Positions 7,567 through 13,617 of a stretch of DNA of 13,617 nt are shown here, one piece after another. Made by a program: the position numbers and the translations under genes. The stretch lies in contig JAUVCL010000044.1 in the NCBI GenBank assembly GCA_030595845.1, positions 1 through 13,617 of the forward strand. Direction: 5' to 3'. This DNA is from Campylobacterota bacterium (GTDB taxonomy: Bacteria; Campylobacterota; Campylobacteria; Campylobacterales; Sulfurovaceae). The stretch's first letter is position 1. Each line of letters starts with the position of its first letter. The notes below the pieces were generated by a model. It was not told the origin of the DNA and ran no database searches. It worked only from the letters and a program-made list of their open reading frames with translations.

Positions 7567-8770
7567 TATTATAAACGATGATGGTAGTATTAACCGTCAT
7601 GAGATTCTAAAAGATGCATTTACAGATAAGAGTCTTGATGGGCAGGTTGGTTATATTGGCAATAAGTCAAAAGAGTTAAATGCTTTGAGTATATACAAAG
7701 CATATTTTTCTAATGCCAAAGCAGTATTGCTGGATGAAACAAATAAAGTTATTTTAGAAGAAGTAAAGTCTTTAGGTATTGTAGAGTTTGGTGATAGCTC
7801 GCAAAAGAATACTTGTTTTGATCCCCACAATTTTTTATTGACATACTTTACGAGTGGTAGCACCGGTTACCCCATTGCAGCACTTAAGTCAAAAGACAAT
7901 TTAGAACTTGAGGTAGAAATAGTCTCTGTATTGCTTCAAAAATATACTATCAAAAAAGTTGTTGTGACCGTACCATTTGTACATCTTTATGGCACACTGT
8001 TTGGACTTCTATACCCACTTTTAAACAACATAGACATTGTGATAAAAGAGCACTTTTTACCACACGATCTTTTAGACATTGTTGATGCAGATACATTGGT
8101 GATAACGACACCTATGTATATAGCAGCTTTAAATAAACTACAAACAGAAAAAGATCTAAGTAAGTCCGTCTTTATTAGCTCAACAGCACCACTAGATGCA
8201 GTTACTTCTAGTGCATTTAAAGATAAGTTCAAAGCAGATATTATACAAATCTTTGGTTCTACTGAAACAGGAGGAATCGCATATAAGACTAATGGAGATG
8301 TTCTCTGGAACCCCCTTGAAGGTGTTAACATCTCAAGTAATAAAAAAGGTGAATTAAAAGTAAGGTCTCCTTTTGTATCAAAAACATTATACGAAAAGGG
8401 ATTTAGCTCTACAAATGGGGAAGTACAAACCTGTGATTATATTGAAGAGAAGAAAGATAGCTTTCAACTCATTGGTAGAAGCTCTAAGATATTAAAAGTA
8501 GCAGGAAAACGTTACTCCACCATTCAGATAGAAAATCTTCTTGAAGAGGACAATAAAATTGCAAAGGCATTGGTATTTGTGGAACTAGATGAAGACACAT
8601 TAAGAGGAGAGTATTTAGATATTACTTTAGAGAGTAAATATGACTTCTCAACAACAGAGATAAATAAAATTTTACGAAAGAATATTTCAAATATAAAATT
8701 TAAAATTAAATTGTCTATAGTTGAGTGTATACCGGTCAATAAGATAGGCAAGAAATTAAGAGTTAGATAA
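7553..8770 (+). CDS. AMP-dependent acyl/aryl-CoA synthetase-like ligase (ANL family, starter-unit activation)
   Basis: A compact ANL-superfamily adenylating enzyme of 405 residues (404 if the next ATG, 7556, is used). Motifs in order: phosphate loop TSGSTGYP at 100-107, with the lysine that normally follows replaced (YPIAALKS); FGSTETGG at 234-241; Asp295 and Arg309 (LIGRSSK) for ribose binding and the hinge; KVAGKRYS (315-322); and the catalytic Lys400 in NKIGKKLR near the C-terminus. The large N-terminal subdomain of canonical acyl-CoA synthetases is reduced, as in small cluster ligases. It probably activates the arylacrylate from the lyase for loading onto an ACP (inference). AAAGGTGA precedes the double ATG, and the gene overlaps the exporter end by 14 bases. 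A longer in-frame reading from ATG 7472 is rejected because it would run deep inside the exporter gene. It ends the operon. Confidence 0.82.
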   Translation: MMYLSIINDDGSINRHEILKDAFTDKSLDGQVGYIGNKSKELNALSIYKAYFSNAKAVLLDETNKVILEEVKSLGIVEFGDSSQKNTCFDPHNFLLTYFTSGSTGYPIAALKSKDNLELEVEIVSVLLQKYTIKKVVVTVPFVHLYGTLFGLLYPLLNNIDIVIKEHFLPHDLLDIVDADTLVITTPMYIAALNKLQTEKDLSKSVFISSTAPLDAVTSSAFKDKFKADIIQIFGSTETGGIAYKTNGDVLWNPLEGVNISSNKKGELKVRSPFVSKTLYEKGFSSTNGEVQTCDYIEEKKDSFQLIGRSSKILKVAGKRYSTIQIENLLEEDNKIAKALVFVELDEDTLRGEYLDITLESKYDFSTTEINKILRKNISNIKFKIKLSIVECIPVNKIGKKLRVR

Positions 8771-8791
8771 AAAATTACGGATTATATATAA

Positions 8792-8826
8792 ATCACAGAC
8801 TAGATAGAGATTATCTAATCTGTGAT
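8792..8826. terminator. convergent hairpin terminator
   Basis: ATCACAGACTAGATA (8792-8806) and TATCTAATCTGTGAT (8812-8826) form a 15-bp inverted repeat with one C-A mismatch and a 5-base loop. It lies between two convergent genes, 22 bases after the ligase stop and 8 bases from the lipoprotein stop, so it can end transcription in both directions. No long T run follows on the plus strand. On the minus strand the stem is followed by TTATATATAATC, which may serve in part. The rest of the 63-base gap holds nothing else. Confidence 0.7.
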
Positions 8827-8833
8827 GAAAGAT

Positions 8834-9211
8834 TTAAAGACGAGCGTTAATTGCCTTGTCTAGATTCTGTATCCATCCGTTATAGTTTTTGTGGATAGTT
8901 TTGTTAGCGGCATTGTATTTAAGGTTTGTACTCTTAACATACTTGATACTATATGAATACTTACTATAGTTGATTCTTACGACAGCAATGTGCTCCCTTA
9001 GGTATAGTTTACCTTGAGCAACACCTGGTTTAATTTGGTTAATTTTCCAGCCAAGTGATTTACCTGCAGAGCGAATCGCACGATAGGTCGCTGATGAAGA
9101 TTTAGGACTATCAACCTTAGTCTTTACGTTATGTATAGGTGCACTAGTACAAGCTATAAACATGGAAGATGTTAAAAGCAAGATGGCAGCGATTTTAAGT
9201 AGTTTTCTCAT
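8834..9211 (-). CDS. small lipoprotein of unknown function
   Basis: A 125-residue predicted lipoprotein. The signal peptide MRKLLKIAAILLLTSSMFIAC has a basic start, a hydrophobic core and Cys21 preceded by FIA, a slightly imperfect lipobox (Phe at -3). The mature part holds two recognisable blocks: an N-terminal helix with SAGKSLGWK, followed by strands (GKLYLREHIAVVRINYSKYSYSIKY), and a C-terminal TIHKNYNGWIQNLDKAI. I recall this SxLGW ... HxNYNxWIxNL layout from a widespread family of short proteobacterial lipoproteins with no known function. The start is the ATG with AAAGGA seven bases upstream. It is monocistronic: its own promoter candidate lies in the gap before pgpA's stop, and it converges on the pigment operon. 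Nothing ties it to either neighbour. Attachment to the outer membrane is likely but not shown. Confidence 0.8.
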   Translation of the reverse strand: MRKLLKIAAILLLTSSMFIACTSAPIHNVKTKVDSPKSSSATYRAIRSAGKSLGWKINQIKPGVAQGKLYLREHIAVVRINYSKYSYSIKYVKSTNLKYNAANKTIHKNYNGWIQNLDKAINARL

Positions 9212-9241
9212 TTCTTTCCTTTAATAATTATGATTAAAAAG

Positions 9242-9250
9242 TTTATAGCA
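9242..9250 (-). promoter_or_regulatory. candidate extended -10 promoter of the lipoprotein gene
   Basis: On the minus strand TGC-TATAAA lies 30 bases before the lipoprotein ATG, in the 66-base gap after the pgpA stop. A TG one base before the hexamer is the extended -10 form. No convincing -35 is visible. I see no terminator hairpin after pgpA in this gap, so read-through from the ispDF operon is possible. Confidence 0.4.
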
Positions 9251-9277
9251 TTATCTATTTGATATAGCTGAGTAGAA

Positions 9278-9769
9278 TTAGACTATTTCCCCAATCCCCA
9301 TTAAAATAATCGCTGACAATAGTCCACCGGCTATCCCTGCCAATACATCATCCATCATGACTCCCAGACCACCTTTAAGCTCTCTGTCTATCCAACCTAT
9401 AGTAGAGGGTTTCCAAATGTCAAAGAGACGGAATGCAGCGAAGCTGAATATAATGGCTAAGAGATCTGCATAAGGGTAGTTCATTGTGATAGCTGTGGAG
9501 TGTGCTATCATTAGTGCAAGCCACATACCTGCTGCTTCATCTATAACGATGTGCTGTTGATCATGCAAGCCGGTTGCTTTTTCATATTTATTTATTTCAA
9601 AGATACCTATGATCGTAATAGCAAGTGTCACCATAAAGAGCGTTTCTGATCCTAAATAATAGAGAATAGCAATCCCCACAGGGAGTGATGCAAGTGTACC
9701 CACGGTTCCTGGAGCTTTAGGACTGAGTCCAGAACCACCAAATGTTAAGAAGAGTTTTTGTAATGTCAT
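9278..9769 (-). CDS. pgpA: phosphatidylglycerophosphatase A
   Basis: A 163-residue inner-membrane enzyme that dephosphorylates phosphatidylglycerol phosphate to phosphatidylglycerol. The PgpA signatures are all present: GLSPKAPGTVGT at 14-25, VIDEAAG at 75-81 (acidic metal-binding pair), FRLFDIWKP at 113-121, and GGLGVMMDDVLAG at 133-145 with the paired aspartates. Hydrophobic segments fall at about 26-40, 45-58, 83-112 and 140-160. The start ATG has AAAGGA upstream. It is the last gene of the ispDF-cemR-sat operon, starting 23 bases after the sat stop, the order also found in Campylobacter (memory of Cj1607-Cj1610). Nothing odd is seen. Confidence 0.93.
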   Translation of the reverse strand: MTLQKLFLTFGGSGLSPKAPGTVGTLASLPVGIAILYYLGSETLFMVTLAITIIGIFEINKYEKATGLHDQQHIVIDEAAGMWLALMIAHSTAITMNYPYADLLAIIFSFAAFRLFDIWKPSTIGWIDRELKGGLGVMMDDVLAGIAGGLLSAIILMGIGEIV

Positions 9770-9792
9770 CTATTATATCCTTTAGAATTTGC

Positions 9793-10983
9793 TTATGTCA
9801 GTGATGATGTTTGGTAAAGTTCGGTGAGTTTCATATAAAACTGCTCTTCACTCTGTTGTTCTAATAATCCTGAACCTGGCATAAGAGAGTAGTACATCTC
9901 TTGCAGGTTTTCAAACCTTTCAGGGAAGAGGGCTGCCAAAATATTGGCAGAGACCTCTTTTCTTACTAAGATAGAAGGGGGGATGAGCCCAGACTGTATC
10001 AGTTTCATAATAGACTCTGAATGGTAGTGTACATGATGGTGTTGTCCATGAGGACAGGTTCTGGTACTTACCAGTGTTTTACACGTATCACAATAGACAT
10101 ATTCATCAATGGTCTTAATGTCAATGGCAATGTCCTGACCATGATCAAAAACAGAAGAGAGACGGTTTTTATCATAATATAAGCCTAGACCACCGTGATT
10201 TTTACCAATTACCAGTTGGCTACATCCATAATTTTTAGCTAAAAGAGCATCTAAGATCAATTCATTGTATCCTGCGAAGATATAAGAGTTCTCAAAAGGA
10301 ATGATGATCACTTTATTGCGTGGCAAAAAATTATCGACAAAAGTGTTGAGTGCATTGTGGCGGATATCATAACGAAGACCTTCAGAAGTGAAAGGTTTTC
10401 GTAAAAAGATCACAAGCAGATCAGAGTTACTGAGGGCTTGTCGGATCATCCTTTCATGTGCACGGTTTAAAGGGTTTGCCGCGAGCATCATAGATGAAAT
10501 ATCCTGCGCGCCCGTTTTTGTGATCATGTTTTGTATACGTTTCATATTATCTTGAAGGAGAGGATATACGACAGTGTATGCACCGGATACTGCTATTGAA
10601 CCTAGTCTTGCAGTTGTATTTCGCACTCCGGGGTGTGCAGAGTCTGAAGTACCGTAGATATGATGTAGTCGCTGCGCAGGATCTATTTTAAATGTTTCAT
10701 CTACAGTGAGTTCCCCAACCACTTCCTCTTCACTGATAAGTGATATAACATCACCTTTTTGCAGCGATTTTAGTATTTGATGGTTTTTTTTACCTCTAGG
10801 TGCGAGTATGAAAGAAAAAGGAAAAGGTACACCCTTGTACATTTTGCTTTCATCGACCTCCTTGGCTTCTTCTTGACCCATGAGTTTTTCTACGGGAGAG
10901 ATAAGCCCGGCTTGTGCCAAAGCTAAAGTAGAAAGAGATTCTGTATCGATGTAGAGTGATTTATTTCTTTTTGAAAAGTCCAT
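9793..10983 (-). CDS. sat: ATP-sulfurylase-like protein (sulfate adenylyltransferase homologue)
   Basis: A 396-residue protein with the single-chain ATP sulfurylase layout: a PUA-like N-terminal domain (about 1-150, with MYKGVPFPFSFILAP), a nucleotidyltransferase domain (about 155-300), and a zinc-ribbon insert with Cys298, Cys301, Cys310 and a His-rich CPHGQHHHVHYH, followed by KLIQSGLIPP. However, the catalytic QxRNxxHxxH stretch reads LAANPLNRAH at 167-176. The Arg is Ala169 and the first His is Asn173; only His176 remains. GRDHxGxG reads GKNHGGLG at 260-267. Activity in making APS from sulfate and ATP is therefore doubtful. The ATG at 10983 (AAAAGGAAAA upstream) is preferred over an in-frame ORF start at 11025; it still overlaps the regulator gene by 23 bases. 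Linkage to this regulator is conserved in Campylobacterota, so a changed but retained function is plausible. Confidence 0.8.
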   Translation of the reverse strand: MDFSKRNKSLYIDTESLSTLALAQAGLISPVEKLMGQEEAKEVDESKMYKGVPFPFSFILAPRGKKNHQILKSLQKGDVISLISEEEVVGELTVDETFKIDPAQRLHHIYGTSDSAHPGVRNTTARLGSIAVSGAYTVVYPLLQDNMKRIQNMITKTGAQDISSMMLAANPLNRAHERMIRQALSNSDLLVIFLRKPFTSEGLRYDIRHNALNTFVDNFLPRNKVIIIPFENSYIFAGYNELILDALLAKNYGCSQLVIGKNHGGLGLYYDKNRLSSVFDHGQDIAIDIKTIDEYVYCDTCKTLVSTRTCPHGQHHHVHYHSESIMKLIQSGLIPPSILVRKEVSANILAALFPERFENLQEMYYSLMPGSGLLEQQSEEQFYMKLTELYQTSSLT

Positions 10984-11842
10984 ATTTTTTCCTTTTTTCC
11001 CATAGGCTTTTTCTTGATATTCCAAGTTTTTTAGAGAGTTCTGTATCTGGGAATTTATATTGAAAACTATTGACTATAAATTTAACATAATCATCTATGG
11101 TGAGAATTTCATTTTGATCATACAGTTTAGAGTCCGTATTGAGCGCAATGGTATTAAAATCAGATTCTATATTTGAAGTACTGCATAAAATAAAGTCATA
11201 GCTTTTTAACGTTTCTAACAGTGTTTCTCTGTCTGCCTTTTTAAGTACATGTGCTTCAGTGACATAGAGTAAAGTACTAGGAGAACTTTTTTGGATCTTG
11301 TCTTTCCAACCTTTATCACCCAGTGGTATGAAAGTAAGTAAAGTATTTGTTTTTTCAACATGTTCAAAAACGAGTTTATCAACCAGTCTTTGATAGTTTG
11401 TTTCTATGACAAGAGGGGTAGTGATATTTTTGATATCAAAATCGGTTTCGATATCCTGAAGAAGGTTCTGCATATACTCTTGATAGAGCGTTGTTTGTTT
11501 TCGAAGTGATTGATACTCTTTATAGTGTTCAATTTTACGCATGAGATCTTCAAGCATAAAAGGTTTCACAATGTAATCTTTGGCTCCCAGTCTAAGTGGT
11601 TCTCCAACCGTATCATTATTGATATAATTTACCATTAAGATAATGATTTTGTCTTTAAACTTTGTGATCAACGGTGAGGTATTTTGTCCTGGTAGATTGG
11701 TTGAAAGCAGGTAGACATCACCATGACTGTTCATGGCTTCTTTGATAGAGCTGTATGTCTCCGTATCATATCCGTTTTCATTTAGTTTTGAGGCGATACT
11801 TTGCGCCAAATAGAGTTCATTTTCTACAATGATGATTTTCAT
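10961..11842 (-). CDS. cemR: atypical orphan response regulator, HP1021/Cj1608 (CemR) homologue
   Basis: A 293-residue DNA-binding regulator of the Campylobacterota-specific HP1021/CemR family, which in Helicobacter, Campylobacter and Arcobacter has been linked to replication control and energy metabolism. The receiver domain (1-115) starts MKIIIVENE, with an acidic pair reduced to Glu7/Asn8/Glu9. At the phosphoacceptor position it has Ser47 (LLSTNLPG), while Lys93 (IVKPF) is kept, so Asp phosphorylation is excluded as the switch. A middle region (about 116-255) follows, then a Fis-type helix-turn-helix (ELSKKLGISRKSLWEKRKKYG) at the C-terminus. Only one cysteine is present in the whole protein. 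The ATG at 11842 has GGA seven bases upstream; an in-frame ATG 11854 lacks a site. It lies 13 bases after ispDF and overlaps the sat-like gene. No histidine kinase gene is nearby. Identification rests on domain features plus conserved synteny. Confidence 0.87.
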   Translation of the reverse strand: MKIIIVENELYLAQSIASKLNENGYDTETYSSIKEAMNSHGDVYLLSTNLPGQNTSPLITKFKDKIIILMVNYINNDTVGEPLRLGAKDYIVKPFMLEDLMRKIEHYKEYQSLRKQTTLYQEYMQNLLQDIETDFDIKNITTPLVIETNYQRLVDKLVFEHVEKTNTLLTFIPLGDKGWKDKIQKSSPSTLLYVTEAHVLKKADRETLLETLKSYDFILCSTSNIESDFNTIALNTDSKLYDQNEILTIDDYVKFIVNSFQYKFPDTELSKKLGISRKSLWEKRKKYGLFKKK

Positions 11843-11855
11843 TTGTTGTTCCATT

Positions 11856-12977
11856 TCATAAAGTTTTCCAGTTTGTGTAGGTGAGGTTTGCTACGGCATG
11901 AACCGTTATACCCTCTTTTCGTCCTATAAAACCAAGTTTTTCTGCCGTAGTTGCTTTGATATTGACAAAGTTTTTACGTATATTTAGTAAAGAAGAAAGG
12001 ATTGTACGCATTTCTTCTTTATATGGCAAGAGTTTTGGTGTTTCTGCCATGATAGTAAGATCTATGTTACCTATGGTGTATCCAAAAGCATTGATACGTT
12101 TTACAGTGTCACTAAGGAGTGTTTTTGAATCAGCTCCTGCATACGTATCTTCTGTATCTGGGTATAGTTCACCTATATCACCCATACCAGCAGCGCCTAA
12201 AAGTGCATCAATAAGCGCATGGATAGCCACGTCGCCATCACTATGTGCCTTAAATCCATAGTCTACATCTATAGGCACACCACATAGAAACATCTGTTTC
12301 CCTTTCTCAAAAGGGTGTATGTCTATACCAAAGCCGGTCAATGTTTTGCTTGATGGGGCTTGAAGGCAAGATAGCTTTGCTAAGTCTTCACGTGTTGTTA
12401 GCTTATGTGCTTTGGTTGAGCCTTCTACAAAGTGAACTTTTTCTCCCAGTGATGCGATGGCTGAAGAATCATCTGTAAAGAGTGTTTCTGTTTCAAGGGC
12501 TTTCTTGAGTATTTTAGTAACAGAGAGTTGGGGTGTTTGAATGATCTTTACCGCTTCTCTGTCTAGAGGTTGATCACTGAGGTAGAGCGTATCTGTAACA
12601 GGTAGTACAGGTACGATGCAAGAGGCTTGTGTTCTGGCATCTAAGATACGTTGTATCATATCAGCAGGGACGCAACATCTTGCTATGTCACTTACGAGTA
12701 CATATTGGGATCTAACATGTGTCAGTGCATGAGAGAGTGATGCTTGTCTGGAGTCTCCACCTGTAACATAGGTGTAGGAAGCAAAGTTTTTCATATAGTT
12801 TATTTCTGCGGGGGAAGAGACAATGATGATTTCATCAAAATCAGCACTTCTCTCAAAGTGTTCTGCTACATGTAACCATAGGGGTATTTCTCCCGTGACT
12901 AACCATTGTTTCTTAACATTTATACCAAATCTTGTAGAACTTCCAGCACCCAGAAGTATCAAAGTCGTATTTGACAA
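11856..12977 (-). CDS. ispDF: bifunctional IspD-IspF enzyme of the MEP isoprenoid pathway
   Basis: A fused enzyme of 373 residues. The IspD half (about 1-205) makes CDP-methylerythritol from MEP and CTP. It shows LLGAGSSTRFG with the CTP-binding loop, KKQW, and SDIAR and TGGDSRQAS blocks. The IspF half (about 213-373) forms 2-C-methyl-D-erythritol 2,4-cyclodiphosphate. Its zinc ligands are Asp219 and His221 (FGIDIHPF) and His253 (AHSDGDVAIHAL); GDIGELYPDT and ATTAEKLGFIGRKEG are also intact. The fusion is typical for Campylobacterota. The start is taken as TTG 12977-12975: AGGGGAAATT lies directly upstream, and MSNTTLILLGAGSSTRF matches known IspDF N-termini. A longer TTG start at 13010 would add eleven residues and cover the ribosome site. 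First gene of the operon, with a promoter candidate at 13021-13026. Confidence 0.94.
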   Translation of the reverse strand: MSNTTLILLGAGSSTRFGINVKKQWLVTGEIPLWLHVAEHFERSADFDEIIIVSSPAEINYMKNFASYTYVTGGDSRQASLSHALTHVRSQYVLVSDIARCCVPADMIQRILDARTQASCIVPVLPVTDTLYLSDQPLDREAVKIIQTPQLSVTKILKKALETETLFTDDSSAIASLGEKVHFVEGSTKAHKLTTREDLAKLSCLQAPSSKTLTGFGIDIHPFEKGKQMFLCGVPIDVDYGFKAHSDGDVAIHALIDALLGAAGMGDIGELYPDTEDTYAGADSKTLLSDTVKRINAFGYTIGNIDLTIMAETPKLLPYKEEMRTILSSLLNIRKNFVNIKATTAEKLGFIGRKEGITVHAVANLTYTNWKTL

Positions 12978-13002
12978 AATTTCCCCTATAGAATTTGTAT
13001 CG

Positions 13003-13019
13003 TGTAACAATTTGTAACG
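13003..13019 (-). promoter_or_regulatory. tandem CemR/HP1021-like box pair in the ispDF leader
   Basis: Two TGTAAC elements (13003-13008 and 13013-13018) lie exactly 10 bp apart, one helical turn. Read on the minus strand they give TGTTACA and CGTTACA. The published HP1021 box, as I recall it, is TGTT[TA]C[TA]; the first copy matches exactly and the second misses one base. They lie just downstream of the -10 box, over the expected transcription start. Binding by the downstream-encoded regulator is inference; isolated 7-base matches are common by chance in a window of this size. Confidence 0.4.
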
Positions 13020-13020
13020 A

Positions 13021-13030
13021 ATTATACAGG
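13021..13030 (-). promoter_or_regulatory. candidate -10 promoter of the ispDF operon
   Basis: On the minus strand CCTGTATAAT ends in a perfect TATAAT (13026-13021). Transcription would begin near 13014, giving a leader of about 37 nt to the TTG start. A 10-base perfect palindrome GCTTTAAAGC (13037-13046) sits where the spacer between -10 and -35 would be. No good -35 is seen. Confidence 0.5.
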
Positions 13031-13116
13031 AGCAATGCTTTAAAGCTTCTTTAATCAGATAAATTTACTCCTATTTATAAAATAGTCCAAGATTTCAATC
13101 TAATTTAAGATTTTGG

Positions 13117-13125
13117 TGGTATAAC
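13117..13125 (+). promoter_or_regulatory. candidate extended -10 promoter of mrp
   Basis: TGG-TATAAC gives an extended -10 element 61 bases before the mrp ATG. It is flanked by a short inverted repeat, GTGG (13116-13119) and CCAC (13128-13131). The predicted leader then contains a 7-bp inverted repeat, TAGTTAT (13133-13139) and ATAACTA (13160-13166), before a strong AGGAG ribosome site at 13176-13180. Functional meaning of the repeats is unknown. Confidence 0.4.
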
Positions 13126-13185
13126 TTCCACATAGTTATCGTATTTACTTTCTGCGGTAATAACTAAATGAATTTAGGAGTACAC

Positions 13186-13617
13186 ATGACAGAAGAAAAT
13201 GTATTAGAAGCATTAAAAAATGTAACGTATCCAGGATTTACGAAAGATATCGTAACTTTTGGTTTTGTAAAAGATATCGTTGTTGAAAATACGACAGTAG
13301 GACTCATGTTAGATATTACATCATCAGCAGATGAAGTAAAAAATGAGCTTATAGAAAATGCAACAGCTGAACTTAAAAAAGCTGGCTTTAAAGAGATCCA
13401 TGTCAATATACAGGCTCCTCAAGCACCAACACAGATGTCAAATTCTGTCAGTGGTAAAAATTTGGCTCCACATATCAAGAACTTCGTTATGGTAAGTTCT
13501 GGTAAAGGTGGTGTTGGTAAATCTACTACTTCAGTAAACTTGGCGATTTGTTTAGCGATGCAAGGTAAAAAAGTCGGACTTCTTGATGCTGACATCTATG
13601 GACCAAACATCCCTCGG
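13186..13617 (+). CDS. mrp: Mrp/NBP35-family ATP-binding iron-sulfur carrier, N-terminal part (cut by window edge)
   Basis: The first 144 residues of an Mrp/ApbC P-loop ATPase that carries or inserts iron-sulfur clusters into client proteins in the cytoplasm. Residues 1-75 form the MIP18/DUF59-type domain (VLEALKNVTYPGFTKDIV, GFVKDIVVENTT). A short linker rich in Ala, Pro and Gln follows. The ATPase domain starts with the deviant Walker A SSGKGGVGKST at 104-114 and continues with LLDADIYGPNIPR (132-144), the Mrp signature. The C-terminal part with the CxxC cluster motif is beyond the window. The ATG has AGGAG five bases upstream. It is divergent from ispDF, the same neighbourhood as mrp (Cj1606c) in Campylobacter by memory. 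Confidence 0.93.
   Translation, partial: MTEENVLEALKNVTYPGFTKDIVTFGFVKDIVVENTTVGLMLDITSSADEVKNELIENATAELKKAGFKEIHVNIQAPQAPTQMSNSVSGKNLAPHIKNFVMVSSGKGGVGKSTTSVNLAICLAMQGKKVGLLDADIYGPNIPR

Noticed and set aside
7987..8331. Antisense ORF of 114 codons within the ligase gene
   Set aside because: No family resemblance, and overlapped completely by a well-supported gene.
11956..12261. Plus-strand ORF of 101 codons opposite ispDF
   Set aside because: Covers the conserved IspF catalytic region in antisense; composition looks like a mirror of the real gene.
13164..13406. Minus-strand ORF of 80 codons opposite mrp
   Set aside because: Antisense to the DUF59 domain of mrp and without a ribosome site or recognisable motif.
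1..13617. CRISPR array, tRNA/rRNA genes, insertion sequences, phage genes or toxin-antitoxin pairs
   Set aside because: No spaced direct repeats, cloverleaf-like stretches, transposase/integrase motifs or small paired toxin-antitoxin ORFs were seen on either strand.

Overview
The window is AT-rich chromosomal DNA from a member of the Campylobacterota (epsilonproteobacterial group; genus not resolved). The strongest evidence is the right-hand minus-strand block: fused ispDF, an atypical orphan response regulator of the HP1021/Cj1608 (CemR) type, an ATP-sulfurylase-like gene and pgpA, with mrp divergent from ispDF. From memory, this is the gene order around Cj1606c-Cj1610 of Campylobacter jejuni. 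The compact, overlapping genes fit the same group.

Left part (1-8770): an accessory biosynthetic locus of the aryl polyene (APE)/flexirubin-like pigment type. A truncated SAM-methyltransferase gene leaves the window to the left on the minus strand. Divergent from it is a tight nine-gene plus-strand operon: hotdog dehydratase, family 2 glycosyltransferase, LPLAT acyltransferase, MIO-type aromatic amino acid ammonia lyase, FabG-like ketoreductase, small polytopic membrane protein, LolA-like periplasmic carrier, MMPL/RND exporter and AMP-dependent ligase. Proposed scheme (inference): the lyase deaminates an aromatic amino acid to an arylacrylate. The ligase activates and loads that starter onto an acyl carrier protein. 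The ketoreductase and dehydratase process beta-carbons during polyene extension, and the methyltransferase decorates the product. The glycosyltransferase and LPLAT join the polyene acid to a lipid anchor, and the LolA/MMPL/membrane-protein set moves it to the outer membrane. Ketosynthases, chain-length factor and acyl carrier proteins are not in the window; they may lie to the left, beyond the methyltransferase.

Middle (8771-9277): a convergent hairpin terminator closes the pigment operon, followed by a monocistronic minus-strand lipoprotein gene with its own probable promoter.

Right part (9278-13617): the conserved housekeeping operon ispDF > cemR > sat-like > pgpA on the minus strand, then a divergent promoter region and the 5' part of mrp on the plus strand. 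The ispDF promoter region carries two TGTAAC elements 10 bp apart. One matches the HP1021/CemR box as I remember it, which suggests autoregulation. The sat-like protein has substitutions in the usual catalytic motif. No tRNA, rRNA, CRISPR array, insertion sequence, transposase or integrase was found.
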